DNA of 64,000 nucleotides from assembly GCF_019931575.1 (NCBI RefSeq), contig NZ_CP082923.1:2418001-2482000 (forward strand). Reading direction: 5' to 3'. The notes beneath the pieces were generated by a model. That model saw only the letters and a program-made list of their open reading frames with translations, was not told the origin of the DNA and ran no database searches. Of this stretch, positions 42,919-51,871 are shown in pieces. This DNA is from Caulobacter segnis (GTDB lineage: Bacteria > Pseudomonadota > Alphaproteobacteria > Caulobacterales > Caulobacteraceae). A program made the position numbers and the translations under genes. The first letter of the stretch is position 1; the number at the start of each line of letters is the position of its first letter.

Positions 42919-43412
42919 ATGCTCATCAGGGGAAAACCATCCAATGTCATCCCGGAAACGCCGCAGGCGTTATCCGGTCCGCAACTGCACCATCCCCGAG
43001 GTAGTCGACCCTGGAACACAGAAACGACGGTGGATGCAGGCCGAAGAGCGCGACAGGCGGTTGAAGCAGCCGCATCCGGGACCGGATCACGCAGTCCGGC
43101 CCGCCCGTCGGAGGCTTCAAGGGGGGGCGGGCGCCAACAACGTCGGACCATCACGCTTCCGGATAACGACCGCGCGGAGCGTCCTGGCTTCGTCGAAACG
43201 GTATCAACTCTATCCAACTCCGGACGATGTCCGGCGCTCCGCGTCCCTTTCCAGAAACTTCAGCGGCAAGCCGCGTGAAGCGGCGAACCCGTGTATGGGC
43301 GGGTCGCGAAATGGACTGGCGCTGGAAGAACAATGCTCGCACACTCGTTTGAAACGGCCGTCCAACGGCCTCGTGTCCAGGCGCGAGCAACAGCGCGGGG
43401 AGGAGTAACGCG
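42919..43412. other. 494-bp hairpin-rich non-coding stretch
   Basis: No convincing gene is found: frames here lack the third-position GC bias of the neighbours and resemble no family. Several inverted repeats are visible. Bases 42952-42962 and 42966-42977 form a stem of CCGGA plus AACGCC with its complement. CGCGGAGCG (43173-43181) pairs with CGCTCCGCG (43235-43243), directly abutting an inner CCGGAC-GAT-GTCCGG hairpin (43220-43234). GGCCGT-CCA-ACGGCC lies at 43356-43370. The stretch may hold an intergenic repeat, a leader for the symporter gene, or a small RNA. Confidence 0.6.
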
Positions 43413-44801
43413 ATGACGCAGCGTAGATCGTCATGGGCGATGGCCAGGTTCGCGGCGCCGGCCATCCCGATCGCGGCCATGGGCCTGCCGCTCGTCGTGT
43501 ACCTGCCGGAATACTACATCAACTCCCTGGGCCTCCCCATGGCGACGGTGGGGGCGGCCTTCCTGATCGTCAAATTGCTGGACATGCTGCTGGACCCGGT
43601 GCTGGGCGGCATGATGGACCGCACGCGCAGCCGCTGGGGTCGCTTCCGGCCGTGGCTGGCCGCCGGCACGCCGGTGATCGCCATCGGCACCTTCGCCCTC
43701 TTCATGGCCCAGCCCGGCGTTGGCCCCATCTACCTGTGGTTCTGGCTGAGCGTTCTCTACGTCGGCTATTCGATGGTGGTCCTCTCGCAGACCGCCTGGG
43801 GCGCCGTCCTGTCCACCGACTATCAGCAGCGCTCGCGCGTTTATGGCTGGTGGCAAGGCGCCAATGTCGTCGGCATGATCCTGGTGCTGTGCCTGCCGCC
43901 GATCGTGACCGGCGTCTTCAAGGGCGACCATCTCGACAGCATCAGCGCCATGGGCTGGTTCATCGTTCTGCTGGCGCCCGTCACCGTCCTGCTGGCGGTC
44001 TCGACCGTGGGCGAACCCGCGCCGCCGCCGCGCCACGGCGCCACCGGTCTGCGGCAGTACGCGAAACTGCTGGCGCGCCCGTCGGTCCAGCGGCTGCTGA
44101 CGGCCGACCTGCTGATGGGCCTGGCGCCAGGGATCACCGGCACCCTCTTCCTGTTCTTCTTCCAGCGCATGAAGAACTTCGACAAGACCCAGTCCGGCGT
44201 GCTGCTGCTGATCTACTTCATCGCCGCCCTGGCCGGCGCGCCGCTCTGGCCGATGCTGGCCAAGCGGATCGGCAAGCATCGGTCCCTGCTCGTCGCGTCG
44301 CTGCTCTACGCGGCCGTGCAGCTGGCGGTCGTCGTCACGCCCGCCGGAAATGTCGTGATCGGCATGGTGGTGCTGGTCCTGGCCGGCCTGCCCTACTCGG
44401 CCGCGCCACTGCTGGTGCGCGCCATGATGGCGGACATCGGCGACGAGGAACGCCTGGAGAGCGGCGTCGACAAGACCGGCCTGCTCTACGCGATCGTCAC
44501 CGGGACGCTGAAGCTGGGCTATGCCCTGGCCGTCGGCGTGTTCATCATCCTGGGCTGGCTGGGGTTCGATCCCAAGACGCCAACGCGCGCCGGCGACGCG
44601 GCCCTGGTCGGGCTCTACGCTTTCGCGCCCGCATTCCTGGGACTGGTGGTCGCGGCGATCATGTTGCGCTATCCGCTGGATGCGAACCGTCTCGCCGAGA
44701 TCCAGCGCCAGCTCGCGGCGCTGGATGCGGCCGAGACGAAAGCCGCCCAGTCCGCAGTCGAGTCAGGTCCGAATGCCATCCTCCCCGCGCCCGCCGAGTG
44801 A
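43413..44801 (+). CDS. GPH-family (MFS_2) sugar:cation symporter
   Basis: The 462-residue protein has about 12 hydrophobic spans and glycoside-pentoside-hexuronide family motifs: PLVVYLPEYYINSLGLP, LLDPVLGGMMDRTRSRWGRFRPW (about residues 60-80) and the later YSAAPLLVRAMMADIGDEER. Such carriers import sugars, glycosides or hexuronides with H+ or Na+. A strong GGGGAGGAG ribosome site precedes ATG at 43413. The end overlaps mazG by 29 bp in another frame. The substrate is unknown; hexuronide or glucoside would complement the loci upstream. Confidence 0.83.
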   Translation: MTQRRSSWAMARFAAPAIPIAAMGLPLVVYLPEYYINSLGLPMATVGAAFLIVKLLDMLLDPVLGGMMDRTRSRWGRFRPWLAAGTPVIAIGTFALFMAQPGVGPIYLWFWLSVLYVGYSMVVLSQTAWGAVLSTDYQQRSRVYGWWQGANVVGMILVLCLPPIVTGVFKGDHLDSISAMGWFIVLLAPVTVLLAVSTVGEPAPPPRHGATGLRQYAKLLARPSVQRLLTADLLMGLAPGITGTLFLFFFQRMKNFDKTQSGVLLLIYFIAALAGAPLWPMLAKRIGKHRSLLVASLLYAAVQLAVVVTPAGNVVIGMVVLVLAGLPYSAAPLLVRAMMADIGDEERLESGVDKTGLLYAIVTGTLKLGYALAVGVFIILGWLGFDPKTPTRAGDAALVGLYAFAPAFLGLVVAAIMLRYPLDANRLAEIQRQLAALDAAETKAAQSAVESGPNAILPAPAE

Positions 44802-45597
44802 CGACCAGCACCCGCTCTTTCGTCTCGTCGAGATCATGGCCAGGCTGCGCGATCCGGACGGCGGCTGCCCCTGGGACCTGGAGCAGACCTTCGCGACGAT
44901 CGCGCCCTACACGGTCGAGGAGGCCTACGAGGTCGCCGACGCCATCGAGCGGGGCGACCTGCCGGAGCTGAAGGAAGAACTGGGCGACCTGCTGCTGCAG
45001 GTGGTCTTCCACGCGCGGATGGCCGAGGAACAAGGGGCGTTCGACCTCAAGGACGTCGCCGCCGCCATCAACGACAAGATGATCCGCCGCCATCCCCACG
45101 TGTTCGGCGACCACGCCTATGACGACCTCTCGGCCCAGGTCGCCGGCTGGGAGCAGTTGAAGGCCGAGGAGCGCAAGGCCAAGGCCAAGCACGGGGTGCT
45201 GGACGACGTGCCCACGGGCCTGCCCGCCCTCACCCGCGCCGTGAAGCTGACCAAGCGCGCCGCCCGCGTCGGCTTCGACTGGCCAACGGCCGCCGAGGTG
45301 CTGGCCAAGCTGCGCGAGGAGACCGAGGAGATCGCCGTGGAGATCGAGGCCGGCGACATGGCCAAGGCCCGCGAGGAACTGGGCGACATCCTGTTCGTTT
45401 GCGCCAACCTGGCCCGCAAGCTGGACGTCGACCCGGAAGACGCCCTGCGCGCCACCAACGCCAAGTTCGCCCGCCGCTTCGCCTTCGTCGAGGCGGGCCT
45501 GGCCCAGCGCGGCAAGACGCCGGACCAGTCGGACCTGGCCGAGATGGACGCGCTGTGGAACGACGCCAAGGCGGCCGAGAAGGCCGCCAAGCCCTAG
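44773..45597 (+). CDS. mazG: Nucleoside triphosphate pyrophosphohydrolase
   Basis: The 274-residue protein has two MazG domains (about residues 15-125 and 150-265). The first has RLRDPDGGCPWDLEQTFATI, the metal-binding EELGDLLLQVVFHA helix and the DKMIRRHPHVFGD motif; the second has REETEEIAVE and EELGDILFVCANLARKL. MazG hydrolyses NTPs, removing aberrant nucleotides and modulating ppGpp levels in some bacteria. ATG at 44773 overlaps the symporter gene end by 29 bp. The stop shares CTAG with the convergent hflX gene. Confidence 0.93.
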   Translation: MPSSPRPPSDDQHPLFRLVEIMARLRDPDGGCPWDLEQTFATIAPYTVEEAYEVADAIERGDLPELKEELGDLLLQVVFHARMAEEQGAFDLKDVAAAINDKMIRRHPHVFGDHAYDDLSAQVAGWEQLKAEERKAKAKHGVLDDVPTGLPALTRAVKLTKRAARVGFDWPTAAEVLAKLREETEEIAVEIEAGDMAKAREELGDILFVCANLARKLDVDPEDALRATNAKFARRFAFVEAGLAQRGKTPDQSDLAEMDALWNDAKAAEKAAKP

Positions 45598-46934
45598 TCG
45601 ACGGCGGCCGCGACCTGGGCTTCCGGGAACTGGCGCTCGAAACGGCCCAGGGCCTGGCTGTCCAGGCGCGCCACCAGGGTGACCTCGCCGGCGGGGCCGT
45701 CATAGCGGCTCAGCACGCGACCATTGCGGTAGATCCAGGCCAGGGCCTGGCCGTCCTTGGCCTCCAGCCGCACCTCGACCGGCGGCGAGTCGTCGATCAG
45801 GCCGCTGATCCGGCGCAGCAGGGCCTCGCAGCCCTCGCCCGTGACGGCCGAGACCGCCGAGGCCTCGGCGCGGCGAGCCTGGCCCTCGATGATCTCGCGA
45901 TCGTCCTCGGACAGCAGGTCGACCTTGTTCCAGACCTCGACGACGGTCTTGCCCTCGTCGAACGTCACACCCAGCTCGGCCAGCACGGTCTCGACATCGC
46001 GGGCCTGGGCCTCGCTGTCGGGATTGGCGACGTCGCGGACGTGCAGCACCACGTCGGCTTCCTGCACCTCCTCGAGGGTGGCGCGGAAAGCCTCGACCAG
46101 CTCGTGCGGCAGGTCGGAGATGAAGCCCACGGTGTCGGACATGATCGCCGGCCGCCCGTCGGGCAGCTTCACGGTGCGAAGCGTCGGGTCCAGCGTCGCG
46201 AACAGCATGTCCTTGGCCAGCACCTCCGCCTCGGTCAGGCGGTTGAACAGCGTGGACTTGCCGGCGTTCGTGTAGCCGACCAGGGCGACCGTCGGGTAAG
46301 GGACCTTCTTGCGGGCGCCGCGGTGCAGGGTCCGCGTGCGGCGCACTTCCTCGAGCTCTTTCTTGAGCTTGACGATCGTGCCCGCGATCAGGCGGCGGTC
46401 GATTTCGATCTGGGTTTCGCCGGGGCCGCCGGTTGAGCCGGTGCCGCCCCGCTGGCGTTCCAGGTGGGTCCAGGTGCGGACGAGGCGCGAGCGCTCATAG
46501 TCGAGCCTGGCCAGCTCGACCTGCAACTTGCCTTCACGGGTCCTGGCGCGGCGGGCGAAGATCTCGAGGATCAGCCCAGTGCGGTCCACGACCTTCACCT
46601 TCAGCGCCTTTTCGAGGTTGCGCTGCTGGATGGGCGTGAGCTGGTCGTCGAAGACGGCGACGTCGATGTGCTCAACCTCACAGATCGCCGCGAACTCCTC
46701 GACCTTGCCCTTGCCGAACAAGGTGGCGGGCGTGACGACGCGCAGAGGCGCGATCATCGTCTCGACGATGTCGAGATCGAGCGCGACCGCGAGGCCGACG
46801 GCTTCCTCGAGCCGGGCGTTGGGATCCCGGGCCTCGAGGGCCGCCTGGCCGCGCAGCTGCCGCGCCGGATGGATGACGAGCGCCTTCAGGATCGGCGCGG
46901 CGTGGTCAATCGACCTGGATGTGGATTTGGACAA
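45594..46934 (-). CDS. hflX: Ribosome-associated GTPase HflX
   Basis: The 446-residue GTPase has the HflX N-terminal nucleotide-binding domain (LEEAVGLAVALDLDIVET, FGKGKVEEFAAICE, FDDQLTPIQQRNLEKAL), the glycine-rich GGTGSTGGPGETQIEIDRRL (about residue 190) and a G domain: G1 GYTNAGKST, G3 DTVGFI, G4 NKVD, G5 SAVTGEG. HflX splits stalled ribosomes under stress. The start is probably TTG at 46934, 10 bp after the hfq stop; no ATG fits, and the ribosome site is weak, so the start is uncertain. Coupling with hfq is a widely conserved order. Confidence 0.92.
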   Translation of the reverse strand: MSKSTSRSIDHAAPILKALVIHPARQLRGQAALEARDPNARLEEAVGLAVALDLDIVETMIAPLRVVTPATLFGKGKVEEFAAICEVEHIDVAVFDDQLTPIQQRNLEKALKVKVVDRTGLILEIFARRARTREGKLQVELARLDYERSRLVRTWTHLERQRGGTGSTGGPGETQIEIDRRLIAGTIVKLKKELEEVRRTRTLHRGARKKVPYPTVALVGYTNAGKSTLFNRLTEAEVLAKDMLFATLDPTLRTVKLPDGRPAIMSDTVGFISDLPHELVEAFRATLEEVQEADVVLHVRDVANPDSEAQARDVETVLAELGVTFDEGKTVVEVWNKVDLLSEDDREIIEGQARRAEASAVSAVTGEGCEALLRRISGLIDDSPPVEVRLEAKDGQALAWIYRNGRVLSRYDGPAGEVTLVARLDSQALGRFERQFPEAQVAAAVD

Positions 46935-46944
46935 ACGTCTCTGA

Positions 46945-47193
46945 TCAGTCGTCGGAGTCGGCGCTGGGCTCGTAGAGCTGAACGGGTTGCGCCGGCATGA
47001 TGGTGGAGATGGCGTGCTTGTAGACCAGTTGCGACTGGCCATCGCGGCGCAGGAGGACGCAGAAGTTGTCGAACCAGCTGACCACGCCCTGCAGCTTGAC
47101 GCCATTGACCAGGAAGATGGTGAGCGGCGTCTTCGACTTGCGCACGCTGTTCAGGAAGGTGTCCTGAAGGTTTTGCTTCTTTTCGGCGGACAT
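46945..47193 (-). CDS. hfq: RNA chaperone Hfq
   Basis: The 82-residue protein is a complete Hfq: Sm1 motif with [25 protein letters not shown] (in part) and Sm2 with the [10 protein letters not shown] (KH) block at about residues 58-67. Hfq forms hexamers and helps small RNAs pair with mRNAs. GAGAGGGG lies about ten bases before ATG. The acidic tail (PSADSDD) is short, as in alphaproteobacteria. The 157 bp upstream hold a probable promoter flanked by a 10-bp inverted repeat, so hfq and hflX may have their own transcript inside the larger gene order. Confidence 0.97.
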   Translation of the reverse strand: MSAEKKQNLQDTFLNSVRKSKTPLTIFLVNGVKLQGVVSWFDNFCVLLRRDGQSQLVYKHAISTIMPAQPVQLYEPSADSDD

Positions 47194-47263
47194 ACGGGGG
47201 TTCCCCTCTCGTTGTTCTCGGAGGGCAACACGCCCCCCACACAAACAAGACCATGCTAGAGGA

Positions 47264-47297
47264 TTTTTCGCCGAAAGCGACAAGCCCTCGGCGAAAA
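47264..47297 (-). promoter_or_regulatory. Inverted repeat around the hfq promoter -35 region
   Basis: TTTTCGCCGA (47265-47274) and TCGGCGAAAA (47288-47297) are perfect reverse complements with a 13-bp spacer. On the minus strand a TTGTCG hexamer (47283-47278) sits inside the spacer, and TCTAGC follows after 17 bp. The repeat could be an operator that controls hfq, or an RNA hairpin if transcription comes from upstream. Confidence 0.45.
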
Positions 47298-47350
47298 TTT
47301 CCGCAAGGTCACGCGACGGATGGCCGCCCCGGTCGAATATTCGTCCGATC

Positions 47351-48214
47351 TCAGACCGCTTTTTGACGCGCCCGCTCAATATAGAGACGCCGTAGCCGCG
47401 TCGCCACCTCGCCCGGCTTTCCATCCCCCAGTTTCACGCCGTCGACCTGCACGACCGGCGTCAGCAGCGAGCCCGCGCCGGAGATGAAGGCCTCCCTGGC
47501 GGCCTGGGCCTCGGCGATGGTGAAGGGCTTTTCGCTGAACGGGACGCCCGTCTCGCGGATGACCTCGAGCAGGGTCGAGCGCGTGACGCCGCGCAGGATG
47601 TTGGCGTTGGTGTCACGGGTGCGCAGCACGCCGGCGTTGTCCACGATCCAGGCGTTGGACGAGGCGCCTTCGGTGACCAGGCCCATGTCGTCGACGAACC
47701 AGGCCTCGATCGCGCCGCGCTCGCGCGCCGCCTGCTTGGCCAGGGCGTTGGGCAGCAGGCCGATCGACTTGATGTCGCAGCGGCCCCAGCGGTTCTCCGG
47801 CACGGAGATCACCGAGGCGCCGATCGCGGCCTTGGCGTCGGCGGCCGCGCGGTCGACCGACTTGGCGGTGATCACGACCGACGGGAGGACGGCGGGGTTG
47901 GGGAAGGCGTGGTCGCGCTTGGCGACGCCGCGCGTGACCTGCAGGTAGCACAGGCCTTCCTTGACCTTGTTGCGGCGGACCGCCTCGCGCAGCACCAGGG
48001 TCAGGGAGGCTTCGCTCATCGGATGGGCGATGCGCAGTTCGTCCAGGCTGCGCCTGAGGCGGGCGAAATGGCCCTCCGCGTCGGCCAGCTTGCCGTCGAA
48101 CACGGCCCAGACCTCGTAGACGCCGTCGGCCAGCTGATAGCCGCGATCCTCGATATGGACGGCGGCCTCGCCATGACGCACGAAGCGGCCGTTCACATAG
48201 GCGAAACGCGACAT
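47351..48214 (-). CDS. dat: D-amino acid aminotransferase (class IV)
   Basis: The 287-residue protein matches class-IV PLP aminotransferases, D-alanine type: [52 protein letters not shown], the PLP-lysine motif [16 protein letters not shown] (about residues 145-160) and [13 protein letters not shown]. It interconverts D-alanine and D-glutamate, supplying peptidoglycan precursors. It begins immediately after the ntrX stop (adjacent bases), so it is likely co-transcribed with the ntr genes. Branched-chain aminotransferase is the main alternative. Confidence 0.87.
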   Translation of the reverse strand: MSRFAYVNGRFVRHGEAAVHIEDRGYQLADGVYEVWAVFDGKLADAEGHFARLRRSLDELRIAHPMSEASLTLVLREAVRRNKVKEGLCYLQVTRGVAKRDHAFPNPAVLPSVVITAKSVDRAAADAKAAIGASVISVPENRWGRCDIKSIGLLPNALAKQAARERGAIEAWFVDDMGLVTEGASSNAWIVDNAGVLRTRDTNANILRGVTRSTLLEVIRETGVPFSEKPFTIAEAQAAREAFISGAGSLLTPVVQVDGVKLGDGKPGEVATRLRRLYIERARQKAV

Positions 48215-49603
48215 CTACTCTTCCTCTTCGGCCCGGGCGCCGGCGACGCCCAGGGACTTCAGCTTGCGGTGCAGCGCCGAGCGCTCCATGCCGATGAAAT
48301 TGGCGGTGCGCGAGATATTGCCGCCGAACCGCAGAATCTGGGCATTCAGATACTCCCGCTCGAACAGCTCGCGAGCCTCGCGCAGCGGCAGGGCGATAAT
48401 CCGCTCGGCCCCGATCGCTCCGGCGTTGCCGGCGCTGGGCTGGTCGGCGCCGGCCAGCATCTCGGCGGTGATCAGTTCGCCGGGCTCTCCCGACGCCAGG
48501 ATCAGCATCCGCTCGACGTTGTTGCGCAACTGGCGGACGTTGCCCGGCCAGGTCTGGACCTGCAGCGTGGCCAGAGCGTCCTCGCCCAGGAGCCTGCGGG
48601 CCAGGCCGGTGGCTTCGCTGATCTTGTCGACGAAATAGTTGATCAGCTCGGGGATGTCCTCGCGGCGCTCGGCCAGGCCCGGCACACGCACCGGCACCAC
48701 GTTCAGGCGATGGAACAGATCCTCGCGGAAGCGGCCGCCGGCGATCTCGTCGCGCAGATCGCGGGAGCTGGACGAGATGACCCGCACGTCGACCTGGACG
48801 TCATTGTCGCCGCCGACCCGGCGAAAGCGCTGCTCGACCAGGACCCGCAGGATCCGTCCCTGCGTCTCGCGCGGCATGTCCGCCACTTCATCCAGATAGA
48901 GGGTGCCGCCGTGGGCCCGCTCGAACACGCCGATCTTGCGCGGCCGGCCGCCCTCGCCTTCCTCGCCGAACAACTCGACGTCGAGACGTTCGGGCGCCAT
49001 GCCCGCGGCGCTGACGGCGACGAACTCCTGCTTGGCCCGGGTGCTGGCGCCATGGATCAGGCGCGCCACCAACTCCTTGCCCGAGCCCGGCGGGCCGGAC
49101 ACGAGGATGCGGCTGTTGGCCGGCGCGACCTTCAGGATCAGCTGGCGCAGCGCCTGGGCCGGCGCCGACTTGCCGATCAGGCCGTCCGGGGCCAGGGTCT
49201 GAGTGCGAAGACGACGGTTCTCCCGCCGCAGGCCCGCCGCTTCCAGCGCCCGCTCGACGATCAGCAGCAGCCGATCGGATTTGAAGGGCTTTTCCAGGAA
49301 CTCATAGGCCCCGCGCTTGATGGCGCTGACGGCGGTCTCGATGTTGCCGTGGCCCGAGATCATGATCACGGGCAGGTCGGCGTCCAGCGCCTTGACCATG
49401 TCCAGCAGTTCGAGGCCGTCCATGCCGCCGCCCTGCATCCAGATATCCAGGACCAGCAGTGCGGGTTTGCGGGCGCGGATCGCGGCCAGGGCCTGGTCGG
49501 AATCGGCGGCCGTTCGAACCGCGTAGCCTTCATCCTCCAGGATTCCGGCCACCAGTTCGCGGATGTCGGCCTCGTCATCCACCACAAGAACGTCGGCGCT
49601 CAT
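48215..49603 (-). CDS. ntrX: Response regulator NtrX
   Basis: The 462-residue protein has a receiver domain (1-120, phospho-acceptor D53 in LLVLDIWMQ), an AAA+ domain (about 135-370; Walker A SGPPGSGKEL, Walker B TLYLDEVAD, arginine-rich WPGNVRQLRN) and a Fis-type helix-turn-helix (about 420-450, ISRTANFIGMERSALHRK). The GAFTGA loop that contacts sigma-54 is absent: after ELFGEEGEGG comes RPRKIG instead. So it probably acts as a sigma-70-type regulator, as reported for other alphaproteobacterial NtrX proteins. It overlaps ntrY by 4 bp. It should respond to NtrY phosphorylation and affect nitrogen and envelope or respiratory genes. Confidence 0.92.
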   Translation of the reverse strand: MSADVLVVDDEADIRELVAGILEDEGYAVRTAADSDQALAAIRARKPALLVLDIWMQGGGMDGLELLDMVKALDADLPVIMISGHGNIETAVSAIKRGAYEFLEKPFKSDRLLLIVERALEAAGLRRENRRLRTQTLAPDGLIGKSAPAQALRQLILKVAPANSRILVSGPPGSGKELVARLIHGASTRAKQEFVAVSAAGMAPERLDVELFGEEGEGGRPRKIGVFERAHGGTLYLDEVADMPRETQGRILRVLVEQRFRRVGGDNDVQVDVRVISSSSRDLRDEIAGGRFREDLFHRLNVVPVRVPGLAERREDIPELINYFVDKISEATGLARRLLGEDALATLQVQTWPGNVRQLRNNVERMLILASGEPGELITAEMLAGADQPSAGNAGAIGAERIIALPLREARELFEREYLNAQILRFGGNISRTANFIGMERSALHRKLKSLGVAGARAEEEE

Positions 49604-51861
49604 ATCATCTCCTCAACGCCACTTTGGTCCGCAGCACTATGGGGGGCCGCGGCGGGCAGACGCGCGGTCGTCGGAAACTTCAGGATCACGCGGGCTCCGG
49701 GGAGGCCGCGCGCGTCGGTCAGGGCCAGGCTGCCACCATGGTCCTCCATGATCCGCTTGACGATGGCCAGGCCCAAGCCTGTCCCCTTCTCGCGGGTGGT
49801 CACATAGGGTTCGGTCAGGCGATCCCGGTCCTTGGCGGGTAAGCCGACGCCATTGTCCTCGATCGTCACGCACAGGTCTTCGGCGTCCGACACCAGCGTG
49901 GCCGTAATGCGGCCGCGCAGCGCGGGCTCGGTCTGACGGCGCGCGCCCACGGCCTCGCCGGCGTTCTTCAGGATGTTGGTGAGCACCTGGCCGATCATCC
50001 GCTCGTCGCAGGTCGCCCAGACGTCGTCGCCATCGGACTGTTCCAGCGTCACCTCGATCTCGGCGTCCTGGAAGCGCTGGGCGAAGACGGCCTGACGCAG
50101 CATTTCGGTCAGGTTGGCCGGCGCGAACCGGGGCGCGGGCATGCGGGCGAAGGCCGAGAACTCGTCGACCATCCGGCCGATATCGCCGACCTGACGGATG
50201 ATCGTCTCGGTGCAGCGGTCGAAGGTCTCCAGATCGCTGGCGATCTCCTTGCGATACTTGCGGCGCAGGCGCTCTGCGGACAACTGGATCGGCGTCAGCG
50301 GATTCTTGATCTCGTGGGCGATGCGGCGCGCGACGTCCTTCCAGGCGGCATTCCGTTGGGCGGCCACCAGGCGGGTGATGTCGTCGAAGGTCAGGACGAG
50401 GCCCTCGGCGACATGACCGGCGGCGCGGACGCGCAGGCGGCGGGTCTCGCCCTCGCGCATCAGGTCGACCTCGACATCCGTGTCGGGCCGGCTTTCCTGG
50501 AGCGCTTCCATCACCGGTTCGAACTCGGGCGCCAGCTGGATCAGGTCGACGCCCAGAGCGTCGTTCGGCAGGCCCAGCAGAGTCACCGCCCGGCGGTTCA
50601 CGGCCGAGACCTTGCCGCGCTCGTCCAGACCGACGACGCCGGCGCTCACGCCCGACAGGACGGTTTCGATGAACTGGCGGCGGCTCTCGGCGTCCAGGCT
50701 GGCGGCCTTCAGCGCGGCCTGCTGCAACTGCAGCTCGCTGGTCATCATGTTGAACGCGTTCGAAAGCGCGCGGATCTCCTCTGGTCCCGAGTCGGCCTCG
50801 ACCCGTGCGTCGAGGTCGCCGCCCGATACGCGACCGGCGGCCTCCACCAGGCCCGCGACAGGGCCCGCGATCGAGTTGGCGGCGGCGATCCCGACCCAGA
50901 CGGCGGCGACCAGGACCAGCAGCGCCGTCTCCAGATAGCTGAGCCCGAAGATCGCCTGGATGCGCCCCCGGCTCCGCTCCGCGTCGCGGTACGACACCAG
51001 GGCGTCCTGGGTCTCGATCAGGTGGTTGAGGATGCCCTTCTCGATCGGCCGGACGACATAGAGATAGGCATCGGGAAAGGCCTTCAGGCGATACAGCGCC
51101 CGGAAGAGGTCGGCCGACACAAAGCGCTGGGCGGTGACCTCGCCGCTGTCGGTGGCCTCATAGCTGGAGGGCGGCGGCGCCAGGAACGGTGGGGCGTCCT
51201 TGAGTTCAGCCCGCGCCAGGATGCGTCCGTCGCGGTCCAGAACATAGGCGGCGGCGAACCCATTGTCCTTGGTCTGGTCGGCCAGGAAGTGGCCGAACGC
51301 GACCGGCGAGTGGGCCAGAGCGGGGGCGACCTCGTTCAGGTTGTTCGCCATCGGGCCGATGTGCTCGGAGATGTATTTGGTCTGCTGTTCGACGTACGAG
51401 TTGGCGACCTTGGCCGAGTTGCCGACCACGGTCTGGACCCGCTGGCTGAACCAGCCGTCCACACCCCGGTTGACCAGCACGCCGAAGAACAGGGCCACGA
51501 TCACGGCCGGGGCCACCGCGGCGAGCGAGAACAGGCTGACGAACCTCAAGTGCAGGCGGGCGCCGGCGTCGCTGGCCCGCGCGTCGATCAGGTCGTAGAG
51601 CCGCAGACCGACGATGGTGGCGACGCCCAGGATCAGGACAAGATTGAAGCTCAGAACGACCAGGATGACCGTGCTGGCGGTGCTGATTGAATCTGTGCGC
51701 GGCGGCGACGAGGCCAGCGCCACGCCGGCCACGGTCAGGATCACCGCCAAGGCGTAGCCGCCCCCGATCAGGTATCGCGACCGCAGGAGGTCCCGCCACC
51801 AGGTCCGGCTGAACCGGGCCGGCGGGTCGTCCGATCCCGTCGCGTAAGCCACTGAAGACAT
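49600..51861 (-). CDS. ntrY: Sensor histidine kinase NtrY
   Basis: The 753-residue kinase has three N-terminal membrane spans (about residues 30-50, 65-85, 110-130), a periplasmic sensor region (about 135-300), a fourth span (305-330), HAMP (330-385), PAS (about 390-500), the dimerisation box with H516 in IAHEIKNPL and the ATPase domain (NILKNAGEAV, DNGVGLP, GTGLGLAIV). It should sense an extracytoplasmic cue and phosphorylate NtrX. ATG at 51861 is preferred; TTG at 51897 remains possible. The gap to ntrC has a 7-bp inverted repeat. Confidence 0.92.
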   Translation of the reverse strand: MSSVAYATGSDDPPARFSRTWWRDLLRSRYLIGGGYALAVILTVAGVALASSPPRTDSISTASTVILVVLSFNLVLILGVATIVGLRLYDLIDARASDAGARLHLRFVSLFSLAAVAPAVIVALFFGVLVNRGVDGWFSQRVQTVVGNSAKVANSYVEQQTKYISEHIGPMANNLNEVAPALAHSPVAFGHFLADQTKDNGFAAAYVLDRDGRILARAELKDAPPFLAPPPSSYEATDSGEVTAQRFVSADLFRALYRLKAFPDAYLYVVRPIEKGILNHLIETQDALVSYRDAERSRGRIQAIFGLSYLETALLVLVAAVWVGIAAANSIAGPVAGLVEAAGRVSGGDLDARVEADSGPEEIRALSNAFNMMTSELQLQQAALKAASLDAESRRQFIETVLSGVSAGVVGLDERGKVSAVNRRAVTLLGLPNDALGVDLIQLAPEFEPVMEALQESRPDTDVEVDLMREGETRRLRVRAAGHVAEGLVLTFDDITRLVAAQRNAAWKDVARRIAHEIKNPLTPIQLSAERLRRKYRKEIASDLETFDRCTETIIRQVGDIGRMVDEFSAFARMPAPRFAPANLTEMLRQAVFAQRFQDAEIEVTLEQSDGDDVWATCDERMIGQVLTNILKNAGEAVGARRQTEPALRGRITATLVSDAEDLCVTIEDNGVGLPAKDRDRLTEPYVTTREKGTGLGLAIVKRIMEDHGGSLALTDARGLPGARVILKFPTTARLPAAAPHSAADQSGVEEMI

Positions 51862-51871
51862 CGCCGCGGAG

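Noticed and set aside
42952-42977. Repeat of the REP/attachment-site type at the cobU end
   Set aside because: It forms a good bulged hairpin, but no second copy was noticed in the window and no integrase is present, so it is not called a mobile or attachment element.
42944-43408. A possible 154-codon gene before the symporter
   Set aside because: Third-position GC is not elevated, the product is highly basic and unlike any family, and the region is dominated by inverted repeats.
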